DNA from: Legionella septentrionalis
GTDB taxonomy: Bacteria; Pseudomonadota; Gammaproteobacteria; Legionellales; Legionellaceae
DNA: 64,000 bases
Direction of reading: 5' to 3'
Assembly (NCBI RefSeq): GCF_003989745.1
Contig: NZ_RZGS01000001.1
Location: forward strand, 171,001-235,000
A model generated the notes under the pieces. That model saw only the letters and a list, made by a program, of their open reading frames with translations. It did not search any database and had not been told where the DNA came from. Every line of letters starts with the position of its first letter. Position 1 is the stretch's first letter. Below, in pieces: positions 51,029 to 59,458 of this stretch. Position numbers and translations under genes: made by a program.

Positions 51029-51646
51029 ATGCATCCACAATATTCTAATAATTTTTTTAAGGCGGCTGCCACTGCTAATTTCTTCGAAAAATTAACTTCA
51101 GCACTCACAGTGATTAAAAACAATAAATCGTTGATTGCTGGTAAAGTATATAGCGCCATCGTATCGGGCGAAGTGGCGCTTAAGCCATTCGCTGAAATGA
51201 CAGAAAGGGATTTTTTTCATATAAAAAAGGGTTTGCAGATTCTCAGAAATATCGAGCTTCCTGACTTATTTCCTCCGGCTGCAGACACGGTAAAACAAAT
51301 AGAATCCATGGCCCAAGGCGTTTTGCTAACCCCTAATATTTATTTAAATTCAGAAATGAGTACAGCTGATCTGGCTCTGACCATTGTGCACGAGGTCGCC
51401 CACTATTTAAACACAGCATGCTATGAGACAGAAATAGAAAAAGCCAGGGCGATTGCTCCTTACTTGAATGAAGTGCGCTCCGTTATGGCGGAGAAAATGT
51501 TTAGCAAACAATTTTGCCTTACGCGAAGCGACATAAAAAGAGTGCATGAAAAAGTGTGTGCTATTTACCCACAATTTGTATTGCCCAAGCAAAATATGGC
51601 AGAAATTGGTTATGTTTTTTCGAGTTACGATGCACCGAGAATCTAA
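51029..51646 (+). CDS. HExxH putative zinc metallopeptidase, paralogue 2
   Basis: 205 residues. It is clearly homologous along its length to the gene at 50352 (LTIVHEVAHYLNT against LTIVHEVTHYLNT; NEVRSVMAE against DEVRSFLAE; IGYVFSSYDAPRI against IGYVFSSFDTPRL). Zinc ligands are His121 and His125 with Glu122, plus Glu148 or Glu155. The ATG at 51029 is chosen over an upstream TTG (50987) because it gives the same length as its neighbour. Only 62 bases separate the two genes, so they are probably co-transcribed tandem duplicates. Confidence 0.77.
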   Translation: MHPQYSNNFFKAAATANFFEKLTSALTVIKNNKSLIAGKVYSAIVSGEVALKPFAEMTERDFFHIKKGLQILRNIELPDLFPPAADTVKQIESMAQGVLLTPNIYLNSEMSTADLALTIVHEVAHYLNTACYETEIEKARAIAPYLNEVRSVMAEKMFSKQFCLTRSDIKRVHEKVCAIYPQFVLPKQNMAEIGYVFSSYDAPRI

Positions 51647-51680
51647 CCTGGATATTGGGTACCTTGCATTCCTTGTTTAA

Positions 51681-52048
51681 TCACGTTTTTACAGCAAGAA
51701 TTTGCAGGCACCAAAAACTGACTGGTATAGCATCTGCAGCACAACCGGCTTGTTGGCAGTAGGCAGTTACAAAATCATTTAGGAATTCGCTTTTCCGCTC
51801 GGCAGGAACTTGTTTAATATGCGCCCCGGCAGCACTAAAAAAGCGCTCCAGCTCGTTTTTTGAATGACACACCCTGCCTCCACCATATCGGCGATTTTTT
51901 TAGTGATTACCCCATCACCACAGCCGATGTCTAATATTCTTGCTTTAGTATCGAAAGAAATTTTGCTTAAAGTTTTCATGGCAAAATGATATTGAAGCGA
52001 ATTATTCTGGCTGTATTTATCCGGATTTTGATATATATGGGCATTCAT
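51681..52048 (-). pseudogene. SAM-dependent methyltransferase with internal deletion
   Basis: The N-terminal ~60 codons (52048 to about 51880) encode a class I methyltransferase start with SAM motif I (ARILDIGCGDGVITKKIA). The C-terminal ~60 codons (51872-51681, NELERFFSAAGAHIKQVP, then FLNDFVTAY) look like the end of such an enzyme, but in another frame. Roughly the middle 100 residues are missing, so the gene has suffered a deletion with a frame change. The enzyme cannot be functional. Confidence 0.72.
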
Positions 52049-52205
52049 AGTGGTTTTTTTATCTGAAAAGCAGCAATTATTGCATAAAATTTGCAGCGTA
52101 CCCTATGCTTATCATGTTTGTTTTTAGAGCAGAAAAATTTTTCCCTGATGAAGATAATTTATTGATTTTAAGATAATATGTTAAAAATTTTTTATGGATA
52201 AAAAG

Positions 52206-53078
52206 ATGAAATTGCAAAGGATTACTACAGCTTTCATGTTGTTTTTTTGTTCTTCTGCTTTTGCACTGGGTGACTGGTATGATGATTGGAGCAGCTCATT
52301 TACCCGGGTGATCACGCTTACAGGAGGAGTAGCACTGGCTAACCCTGGGCAAAATCAGACATTTTATTTATCACGAGTTGAAAATATTCCCATTATTGGC
52401 GTCAGCAGTACTGGCGCCCCCGTTATTATTGGTTCGATACCGGTTACGAATACGTTTTCAAATACTTACAATGCGCATAAAAAAACAGAAGTAATGGGTA
52501 CGGGGGAAGTTTTTTTTGCCCTGCAATGGCCCTTTCCTAATGGTGTGCTCAACCAGCTTGGGGTCGCTTTTGGCGGCGCAAGTGATGCCAATATAAAAGG
52601 CACGGTGAGTGTAAATGCCGTTCCCACCGGCTCAAGCTATCAATACAATGTGAATCATGGAAAAGCAGTCATTCGCGATAAATTAATTTTTGCTCCTTTT
52701 TGGAATTCAGTGCAACCGTTTTTAACAGGTTCCTTGGGGGCTTCATTTAATAAATCACACGGTTTCAGTACAGCGCCTACAGTCGATCCCAATTTTTCAG
52801 CCACTTGGTTTGAGAATAATACGCAATCGTTCAGTTTCACCTACAGCGTGGGCCTTGGTTTGCAAAAATGCCTCAATAATAACTGGAATATATCGCTAGG
52901 TTATGAGTTTGAAGATTGGGGGAGAAGCAGCTTAGGGCAGGGGATTGTTGGCACACAGCAGAGTATTGTTGTATCGGGAACTTCGTTTGTAATTTCTCAA
53001 CCGATTACGTATAACGGACCAAGTTTATCGCATCTTTATACGCATAATATTTTATTAAGCATTAGCTATTTATTTTAA
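52206..53078 (+). CDS. Outer-membrane beta-barrel protein, unknown function
   Basis: 290 residues with a signal peptide (cleavage near AFA) and alternating strand patterns, ending in the C-terminal Phe (LSISYLF) recognised by BAM. The start at 52206 is preferred over the ATG at 52194 because GGA then lies 6 bases upstream and a conventional MK signal peptide results. Extended Ser/Thr/Asn/Val-rich loops suggest surface exposure. It resembles opacity-type barrels found in multiple copies in Legionellales. Confidence 0.72.
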   Translation: MKLQRITTAFMLFFCSSAFALGDWYDDWSSSFTRVITLTGGVALANPGQNQTFYLSRVENIPIIGVSSTGAPVIIGSIPVTNTFSNTYNAHKKTEVMGTGEVFFALQWPFPNGVLNQLGVAFGGASDANIKGTVSVNAVPTGSSYQYNVNHGKAVIRDKLIFAPFWNSVQPFLTGSLGASFNKSHGFSTAPTVDPNFSATWFENNTQSFSFTYSVGLGLQKCLNNNWNISLGYEFEDWGRSSLGQGIVGTQQSIVVSGTSFVISQPITYNGPSLSHLYTHNILLSISYLF

Positions 53079-53157
53079 AGCAAGAGACTAATATTAAGAA
53101 TGCAACATTTACTTGGACGCTTCTAGGTGCTTATGTCAAATTAATTCGGGGATATTT

Positions 53158-53391
53158 ATGAAAGCCTTAATTTATACCACAGCTACTTGCCCCTACTGCG
53201 TGCGGGCCAAGCAGCTTTTGCAGGCAAAAGGGATACCTTACACAGAAATTCGCGTGGATTTGGATGACGCGGAGCGTGAAAACATGATAGCCCGTTCCGG
53301 GCGGCGTACCGTACCGCAAATCTTTTTTGATGAAGAGCATATTGGCGGTTGCGATGACTTGTTTGCCTATTTTAAGCAGTCTGGGCAGTAG
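53158..53391 (+). CDS. grxC: Glutaredoxin 3 (GrxC)
   Basis: 77-residue glutaredoxin. The dithiol active site CPYC lies near residues 11-14, and the glutathione-binding TVPQIFFD and GGCDD motifs are intact. The start at 53158 gives MKALIYTTATCPYC; an in-frame upstream start at 53113 is unlikely. GGGGA precedes it. Confidence 0.93.
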   Translation: MKALIYTTATCPYCVRAKQLLQAKGIPYTEIRVDLDDAERENMIARSGRRTVPQIFFDEEHIGGCDDLFAYFKQSGQ

Positions 53392-53430
53392 AATTCTTTT
53401 TAAGGTTGATTTGCCTGCATGCTCAGAAAA

Positions 53431-53457
53431 TTTCGGCCTCTTATATTGAGGCCGAAA
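53431..53457 (-). terminator. Terminator of the proline-rich protein gene
   Basis: A 10-bp stem (TTTCGGCCTC / GAGGCCGAAA) with a 7-base loop lies three bases past the stop codon at 53461. On the minus strand it is followed by TTTTCTGAGC. It may also serve the convergent grxC transcript. Confidence 0.75.
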
Positions 53458-53460
53458 GCT

Positions 53461-54069
53461 CTACCGACGCGTTAACTGGTTGGAAGGCTCTCCACAGTTA
53501 ATCGTTTTCTTTTGTACTGGCACGGGTGTAAAAAAACGACCAGTAAAGCTCGCCTGATTTGACAGTTGCTGCGTTTCAGCAGAGTGATTCAATGCATTGT
53601 TTGCCAGTTCTTCATGCATTCGGTATACCCTGTGTTCCGTTTCTGGGTTATGCCGCGGTGCTACTCCCGCTCGTGCATTAGCAGTGCTGGCTGCGGCGGC
53701 TGGCGATGCATAAGATGCGAATGATGCTTGTAAAGCTGGATGTGCAAGGGTTTTAAAGTCTGCTTGCGCAGGCAGGTAGCTAACCCCTGTCTGATTGGGA
53801 AAGGGAACTTGCATTGGCGGCGGATTAACTGTAGTTGGCGTGGAAGCCGGCATGGGCAATATGGGGTTTGGGAAACCAGTTGGAAATGGGCAGCGCTGCG
53901 GCAGAAAAGGGCCTAGGATTTCCTCAGGGCTTGGTCTTGGATTTGGCTTTCCTGGCCAATAAGGTGGTAGATTAAGAAAATCCTGTGAAAAATAAGAAGT
54001 TAGTGGATTAGTTTCTGTCTGCGGCAACTGTGGCTGCCCTTGATATCCGGCATTTATATTTTGTTTCAT
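53461..54069 (-). CDS. Proline-rich protein of unknown function
   Basis: 202 residues, no signal peptide. The first ~110 residues are proline-rich and low-complexity (PPYWPGKPNPRPSPEEI, then FPNPILPMPAS), followed by an Ala-rich stretch and a short helical segment (HRVYRMHEELANNAL). A terminator follows. Such disordered proteins without recognisable fold are common among secreted effectors of Legionellales, but nothing specific supports that here. Confidence 0.55.
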   Translation of the reverse strand: MKQNINAGYQGQPQLPQTETNPLTSYFSQDFLNLPPYWPGKPNPRPSPEEILGPFLPQRCPFPTGFPNPILPMPASTPTTVNPPPMQVPFPNQTGVSYLPAQADFKTLAHPALQASFASYASPAAAASTANARAGVAPRHNPETEHRVYRMHEELANNALNHSAETQQLSNQASFTGRFFTPVPVQKKTINCGEPSNQLTRR

Positions 54070-54260
54070 AATGTCTTAAATGAATGGGTTGGGAATTTGG
54101 CAATTATATGAGAACAACAGGGAAAAGCATATGAGAAAGCGGATACCTGATAAAATATTGCAAGCCTACCGGTTAACAAGTTTATAAATAATACAATATT
54201 ATTAAGATAGGATTTGTATTCTGTTGTATAATTATCCTTATTGCTTTGATAATTGATAGT

Positions 54261-55409
54261 ATGCAACAGCCTGAATCTCTCAAAGCGGCAGTCCCGTGGC
54301 TATTCAGAGCCAGTAAAGATGAAAAACAGATTTTAATTTTGGGTACCTGCCATGCTCATACCCTGGATGTATTTTCCCCGCAAATTCAAAGTTTATTATG
54401 TAAACCCAAGAAATTATTAATGGAAAGAATAAACTTCTCGGTACCGGAAATGGTAAAGGATTTTATAAAATTACCGCTTAAGATTTATAAAAGGAAGGTT
54501 GCCGAAGAAAGCAGGTTTTTAAAGTTATCTTCTGCAGAGCAAACCTTTATTAAGGAAAAAATTTTACATCATTTACAATTTGAATTAAGGCAAATAGGTG
54601 AAGATCTTGCCAATGTAAAGGATGAGCTTATATTCGGGATGATTCATGGAATTTATACCCAGACAGATGGCATAAATTCCATGGATGTACAATTAAGGGA
54701 AGAATATAAAAAGGCGGGGAAGGCCATCGTCGGTCTTGAAGAAAGCAGCGATCTTTTCTCACAAATCTTACATTTCTATGCACGTAATTTTGCACAAAGC
54801 ACAGATAGCTTAAGTACGGTGTTGCAAACACTGGTGCAAAGGGTAGGTGCTGCCCGGAAAAATTATCTTAAAAAGGATTTTTTGTGTGAAACCAGCAGTA
54901 TTCCTGTGGCTAAAAGAAACCAAAATTGGTTTTATCGAATCCTGCAAGAGCTTGCTGAAGATAGTAATATGTTGCTTGCCGTGGGTTTGGCACATTTAAC
55001 CGAAAAAACAGCAGGATTGTTAAGCTGGTTTAAAAGTCAGGGTTATGCGATTGAATTAGCTGATAATGAGGGAAATTTTCGCGTATTTTCCATGCAGGTT
55101 TATTCTGCAGGAGCAGAGGTTGGCATAATGATCTCGCAAAATTTTTTTTCCCTGCCCGCATATGAGCCTTATCAGTTTACTGGCAAGCTCGAAGAAGCAT
55201 CTGATTTACAGTTACAAATTTTGGTTACTAAAAACCAGATTAATCCTGCTTATATTATGGCCATAGCTGCCGAGGCAATTAAAAGAGCTCAGGCGAGCCC
55301 TGAAAAAGTTTGGATTGTCCACAATGTCATTGGCCATTGCGCCAATCCAGAATTAAAAGAAGAAATTGAAAACCGCTTTAAGCAAATTGCCAGCTATAAG
55401 CCCTATTAA
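54261..55409 (+). CDS. TraB/GumN-like (TIKI-type) protein
   Basis: 382 residues from the ATG at 54261. The N-terminal ~280 residues carry the TraB/PrgY/GumN marks LILGTCHAHTLD and, near the end of the domain, VGLAHLTEKTAGLLSWFKSQGY. The family includes metalloprotease-like enzymes with GxxH motifs. It has no signal peptide, unlike most bacterial GumN-like proteins, and an extra ~100-residue C-terminal part with helical content (AIAAEAIKRAQASPEKVWIV). A TATAAT at 54227-54232 may be the -10 element. It converges on the VOC gene with a 4-base overlap. Confidence 0.75.
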   Translation: MQQPESLKAAVPWLFRASKDEKQILILGTCHAHTLDVFSPQIQSLLCKPKKLLMERINFSVPEMVKDFIKLPLKIYKRKVAEESRFLKLSSAEQTFIKEKILHHLQFELRQIGEDLANVKDELIFGMIHGIYTQTDGINSMDVQLREEYKKAGKAIVGLEESSDLFSQILHFYARNFAQSTDSLSTVLQTLVQRVGAARKNYLKKDFLCETSSIPVAKRNQNWFYRILQELAEDSNMLLAVGLAHLTEKTAGLLSWFKSQGYAIELADNEGNFRVFSMQVYSAGAEVGIMISQNFFSLPAYEPYQFTGKLEEASDLQLQILVTKNQINPAYIMAIAAEAIKRAQASPEKVWIVHNVIGHCANPELKEEIENRFKQIASYKPY

Positions 55410-55777
55410 TCTATGGGGCATACCCGAATAATATGGCCGTCAGGATCTTTCGCGAGGAAAGTGCGGCCAAACACTTCAGTAGATGGTTCTTGCATGATAT
55501 GCATATCGGGAAGTTTGCACCAGATTGCAAATAAATTGTCTACGTCTGCATTTGTAGGCAGCATGATTCCTATTTCCGAAAAGCGCTCGCTACTTGTGTT
55601 TGGCGGTGTTCCCCCAGTCCAAATAGCAAATAATGCCTCATTTCCGGCAGCGAATGCTACGTAGCGCGGGCTTGAAAATACGGGCTCAGCATTGAAAATT
55701 GTTTTGTAAAAAAGAGTGGAACGTGCGATATCTGAAACGTAAATCAATTGTAAATTGGCTTTAGGGGAAAGGGACAT
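55406..55777 (-). CDS. VOC-family (glyoxalase/bleomycin-resistance-like) protein
   Basis: 123-residue single VOC unit with the beta-alpha-beta-beta-beta layout (IYVSDIARSTLFYKTIF, then FAAGNEALFAIWTG, and ending FLAKDPDGHIIRVCPID). The DPDGHxxR ending is typical of PhnB/glyoxalase-like members. The next gene on this strand is a YafY-type regulator, a common pairing. Confidence 0.85.
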   Translation of the reverse strand: MSLSPKANLQLIYVSDIARSTLFYKTIFNAEPVFSSPRYVAFAAGNEALFAIWTGGTPPNTSSERFSEIGIMLPTNADVDNLFAIWCKLPDMHIMQEPSTEVFGRTFLAKDPDGHIIRVCPID

Positions 55778-55854
55778 TTTTAAGCTCCTGTGGATTGATG
55801 ATGGCTTAAGCTTAAGGGATGCTGCTGCCAGTTTTTGTCAGTAGCCTGATGTAT

Positions 55855-56544
55855 TTATTGTTGCGGAATGTTGTTAAGCGCTCGCCATTTCTTTAACAAA
55901 GTTTGCCGGCGTTGCGGATAACGTATATCTACAAGCTCCAATTGCAGGAACCGATCCGTGCGAAAGTGGCGAAAATCCTGCCTTAACTCACACCATGCAA
56001 CCATCAGTTGGATTTCATCAAAAAAACCAAGTGCGATGGGCCATAAAATGCGCTCGGAATAGTTGCCTTGTAAATCTTGATAGTACAGTTTTAATTTGCG
56101 TTCGCGCCGGATCGCTTGACGGATAAGAATCAAATCAGTGTCTTTGCTTTTCTGGTGTTGTCCGGGAGGAACCAAAAGACTTGAGGTTTCCAGCTGGGTT
56201 TGTAATTCTGCAGGCAAGATGGCTGCGATTTTTGCCAATACGTTTTGCGCCGCAAATTTTAATTGCGAGTCAGCGCGCTTGGTAACCCAACGCGCTCCCA
56301 GAACAATCGCTTCAATTTCATCTTCTGAAAACATTAAAGGGGGTAGCATAAATCCTGGCTTCAAGACATAGCCCATGCCAGGCTCGCCTTCGATAGGAGC
56401 ACCAAAAACTTGCAAGGTAGCAATGTCCCGGTAAAGCGTACGCAGGCTTACGCCTAATCGCTCAGCAAGAATTGCCCCACTCACTGGAAGCCGGTGACAG
56501 CGTAAAAGTTGAATTAAAGCAAATAATCGTTCAGTTCGAGACAC
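55855..56544 (-). CDS. YafY-type transcriptional regulator (HTH-WYL)
   Basis: About 229 residues from the GTG at 56544, which gives the family start (SRTERLFALIQLLR); a longer in-frame reading to 56670 adds 42 unconvincing residues. The N-terminal helix-turn-helix (GAILAERLGVSLRTLYRDIATL) is followed by a WYL-type sensor domain. It lies upstream of the VOC gene on the same strand and probably controls it. Confidence 0.85.
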   Translation of the reverse strand: MSRTERLFALIQLLRCHRLPVSGAILAERLGVSLRTLYRDIATLQVFGAPIEGEPGMGYVLKPGFMLPPLMFSEDEIEAIVLGARWVTKRADSQLKFAAQNVLAKIAAILPAELQTQLETSSLLVPPGQHQKSKDTDLILIRQAIRRERKLKLYYQDLQGNYSERILWPIALGFFDEIQLMVAWCELRQDFRHFRTDRFLQLELVDIRYPQRRQTLLKKWRALNNIPQQ

Positions 56545-56764
56545 AGACTGCCATTGTAATAATGTTGGGGTGGCCACAATAAGGAACTGGCATTTTAAAT
56601 GAAATTGCCGGCTTTCGCACTTTTCTTTAATTGCAGGCAGGTTATGAAAATTATCATGAAGCTTTGGCAAAGATCGCTTTGAAATAGCGTTTTAGAATAA
56701 TTTTTTATTGATAAACGATAATTTTTATTTATAATACGGTGGTGTTTAATTTAAAGGAATTGCC

Positions 56765-57307
56765 ATGAAAAAAATACAACGGACCAGCCGCCTTTTGCGT
56801 CTTTTCTTTACCTTCATTTGTTGGGCTATCCCTCTGACTTCCGCTTATTTTATTCTTTTTCACCTAGAGCGTATCATTGAGTGGGGAGCCTGGTCGCCGA
56901 TGATATCATCCAAGCATATACAAGGTACTTCTCATTACTCCCTCATCCATCGCTTTATCATTTTAATGATTCAATTATTGCCCTTGTCGATCACCGTACT
57001 CATTTGCAATAAGTTGGCCAAATTATTTGGCTTGTATGAAAGAGGAGAGTTGTTTGAAGAAGAAAATATAAAATTAATCAGAGCGATAGGAATTTACATG
57101 ATACTGGGGGAGCTGGTGCAATTAATTTATCAACCCATGCTTACGGCGGCACTGAGTTTTAATAATCAGACAGGCGAGCGGGTTATAAGCGTAACGCTGG
57201 GCACCACCAATATTGCTACTTTGTTAACGGCTTGTATTATTTTGGTAGCCTCCTGGATCATTAAAGAAGCCAATCAATTAAAAACTGATTCTCAGTTAAC
57301 AATTTAA
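56765..57307 (+). CDS. DUF2975 integral membrane protein
   Basis: 180 residues with four predicted membrane helices, matching the arrangement of DUF2975 proteins. GGAATT precedes the ATG. Nine bases downstream is a small XRE regulator, the usual two-gene unit in which the membrane protein and regulator are co-transcribed. The function of the pair is not established. Confidence 0.82.
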   Translation: MKKIQRTSRLLRLFFTFICWAIPLTSAYFILFHLERIIEWGAWSPMISSKHIQGTSHYSLIHRFIILMIQLLPLSITVLICNKLAKLFGLYERGELFEEENIKLIRAIGIYMILGELVQLIYQPMLTAALSFNNQTGERVISVTLGTTNIATLLTACIILVASWIIKEANQLKTDSQLTI

Positions 57308-57316
57308 GGATGTGTC

Positions 57317-57541
57317 ATGCCAATAATTGTTAATTTAGACGTGATGATGGCCAAGCGGAAATGTCGCCTGAAAGAATTGGCAGAAGCCATAGGAATTACC
57401 GAAGCTAATTTATCCATTCTAAAAAATGGCAAGGCAAAAGCGCTGCGTTTTTCGACACTGGAAGCAATTTGCGCTCATTTAAATTGCCAGCCCGGCGATA
57501 TCATTGCCTATATGATGGATGAACATGACTCGTCGCTGTAA
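57317..57541 (+). CDS. XRE-family small DNA-binding regulator
   Basis: 74 residues consisting of a single Cro/CI helix-turn-helix domain (LKELAEAIGITEANLSILKNG, then LEAICAHLNCQPGDIIAY). AAGGATG precedes the ATG. It follows the DUF2975 gene by 9 bases and may regulate the pair. The gap 57542-57969 after it holds no supported gene; a 50-codon frame from 57583 is not convincing. Confidence 0.88.
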   Translation: MPIIVNLDVMMAKRKCRLKELAEAIGITEANLSILKNGKAKALRFSTLEAICAHLNCQPGDIIAYMMDEHDSSL

Positions 57542-57969
57542 GCGAGTTTAATGCACTTTTGCCCAAGGTGAATTGTGCCTGTATGCTTATGGGCACAAAC
57601 TTTGTTTCTTGCCTCTTGCTCACCATCTTGCAAAAACCAGCCATGTATTGGCTGCAAAAAGTAAAATCACTCCCCTTTAGATTTTTGCAGCACTGGGCTT
57701 ATCCGCTATTGTGTGCTTATAATTCCACATTTTGAATACTGGCAACTGTAAGAAGATATTTTTAGTTAAAACAAGCGGTTAAGCATGCATTGCTTACGGA
57801 AAAAGGGTTAATGCTTGCATCTTAGTAAATAGATGGCGGAATGAAAAGAATAAAACTTGATACGTGCAACGATAAAGCAAAGCTTTGCCAGCTGAAAATT
57901 TAAGTTAGCCGCGTTTGCTTGCTTTTGGCAGGCATGAAGGAATTGCTTTTGACGAATAGGGAAAAATAT

Positions 57970-59025
57970 ATGGTACAAACTGTGCTTGCTGATTTTGAGG
58001 TTACTACTTCTATTCCCAAGAAGGATTTACAAATGGAAGAAGTGCATTCACAAATTCACAACATAAAAAAGCATCTTGATGCAATGATCGATACTACTTA
58101 CCATAATTCCAGCATGATAGGCAGGTGGGCCAATTTTTGGGGAGGTGAGGTGCCTCTTTGGCAAAAAATTCTGGCTGGGGTTGGTTTTTTCGGGACTTTG
58201 CTGGCATTGGGAGTTTTGGGGCATTTGTTGCCGCTCATTTTGATCACCGTGGTTTCTGCAGTGGCATATGGGATTATCAGTTATATCTTTGATGAGCACT
58301 ATGAAAGCGCGAGGATATCCAAAGACAGTCTTAAGAAAGGCATTTTTGGATTAGTAGGAGTTTTAGGTGGGATTATTGAAAATTTACAACAGCTTAAAAT
58401 ACAACTGAGCCAGGAAGTTGAGCAATTTAAGCGGGAAAATGAAAAGTTAAACTGTTCCACTGCAGAATTAACGCAACAAGTGCAGTTGCTGTCGCAAGAC
58501 GTGCAGGGCTTGGCTGAAGTTCAGGGTGAATTTACGCAATTAAAAATAGCATATTCACAGTCATTGGCAAGATTGGAAGAATTTAAAACAAAAACAGCGA
58601 AGCAAATTGAAAATTTAAAGGAAATAAACAGTCAATTGAGGGGGATTGCGGGTGAGATATCGGATGCTTACATCCAAGATAATGAGCATAAACAAATGTT
58701 TGTTATGCAATTGCAGCAATTTGTAAACCATGGTACGGAAGAAGCAATTAAAAAATCTGAAGAATATATTTTGCTTAAACAAGAATTGGCAGTAATCAAA
58801 AAACAGTTGCAAGAGAGTGGGACACTTTATGAGCAGTTAAATTCAAATCATGAAACATTTCTTAAGAAATACCATGAAGAATTAAAACAATTGCAGGCAT
58901 TAAAGCCAAATGATAACCCTGTTTCCCAGGTACAGCCTTTCAGCTTTATGCAAGCCCCCAGCCCAAGACTACTGCAAATGTGTGCTGAAAAAGAAGACGA
59001 AACCGTTATTTCCCTTAACATATAA
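57970..59025 (+). CDS. Membrane and coiled-coil protein, candidate effector
   Basis: 351 residues from the ATG at 57970, chosen because AGGGA lies at a proper distance; earlier in-frame starts (57919, 57934) are less likely. A long hydrophobic hairpin at about 65-107 is followed by a heptad-rich coiled coil (about 137-320). The C-terminal end has a Glu-rich EKEDE block 9 residues before the terminus, like the E-block found in many Dot/Icm substrates. Membrane hairpin plus coiled coil recalls LegC-type or inclusion-membrane proteins. Homology was not recognisable, so effector status is inference. Confidence 0.6.
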   Translation: MVQTVLADFEVTTSIPKKDLQMEEVHSQIHNIKKHLDAMIDTTYHNSSMIGRWANFWGGEVPLWQKILAGVGFFGTLLALGVLGHLLPLILITVVSAVAYGIISYIFDEHYESARISKDSLKKGIFGLVGVLGGIIENLQQLKIQLSQEVEQFKRENEKLNCSTAELTQQVQLLSQDVQGLAEVQGEFTQLKIAYSQSLARLEEFKTKTAKQIENLKEINSQLRGIAGEISDAYIQDNEHKQMFVMQLQQFVNHGTEEAIKKSEEYILLKQELAVIKKQLQESGTLYEQLNSNHETFLKKYHEELKQLQALKPNDNPVSQVQPFSFMQAPSPRLLQMCAEKEDETVISLNI

Positions 59026-59104
59026 GCTTGGCAAGAGATGAAAAATTATTGTACATCTAACCAGAGGATTCTTTTTCAAGGATTTTAATCTTCTACTCAC
59101 AGAG

Positions 59105-59243
59105 TTATACACAGATTTTGTGGATAACCATTTTCCCCAATGAAAAAAGAAAATACGCCATGCCCCTTGTATTTACTGAGGGTTTAAAAATTTAAAACAA
59201 GGTGTTTTGCAGAAAGCGCGGCATGAGAAAAAAATTATCCACA
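59105..59243. promoter_or_regulatory. Cluster of three perfect DnaA boxes
   Basis: TTATACACA at 59105-59113 (+), TTATCCACA at 59119-59127 (-) and TTATCCACA at 59235-59243 (+), all within 140 bases. A GATCTCTTTTC element at 59258-59268 resembles the start of the E. coli 13-mer, and an A-rich stretch follows at 59281-59330. The rest of the 433-base gap 59026-59458 has no gene. It could be oriC, a DnaA-titration site, or regulatory sites for the adjacent genes. Confidence 0.6.
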
Positions 59244-59458
59244 AATAAATTCATACGGATCTCTTTTCGCAGAGCGTAGATGGTAACTAAATAAAAACAA
59301 AAAAAACAGTCTTGACGAAGTAACAAAATATATGATGTGAGCAGCGAACGAAGTTTTTTATTGGTTAGTTCTTATATGAATTATTTGTAAAAGCTTACCT
59401 GCAAATAACTTAAGCCTGCTAGTTTTAATAGCCATGACAGGCACAAAGGCTGCGCAAG

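Noticed and set aside
57583..57735. 50-codon open frame after the XRE gene
   Set aside because: No ribosome-binding site, no recognisable sequence, length within chance for this AT content.
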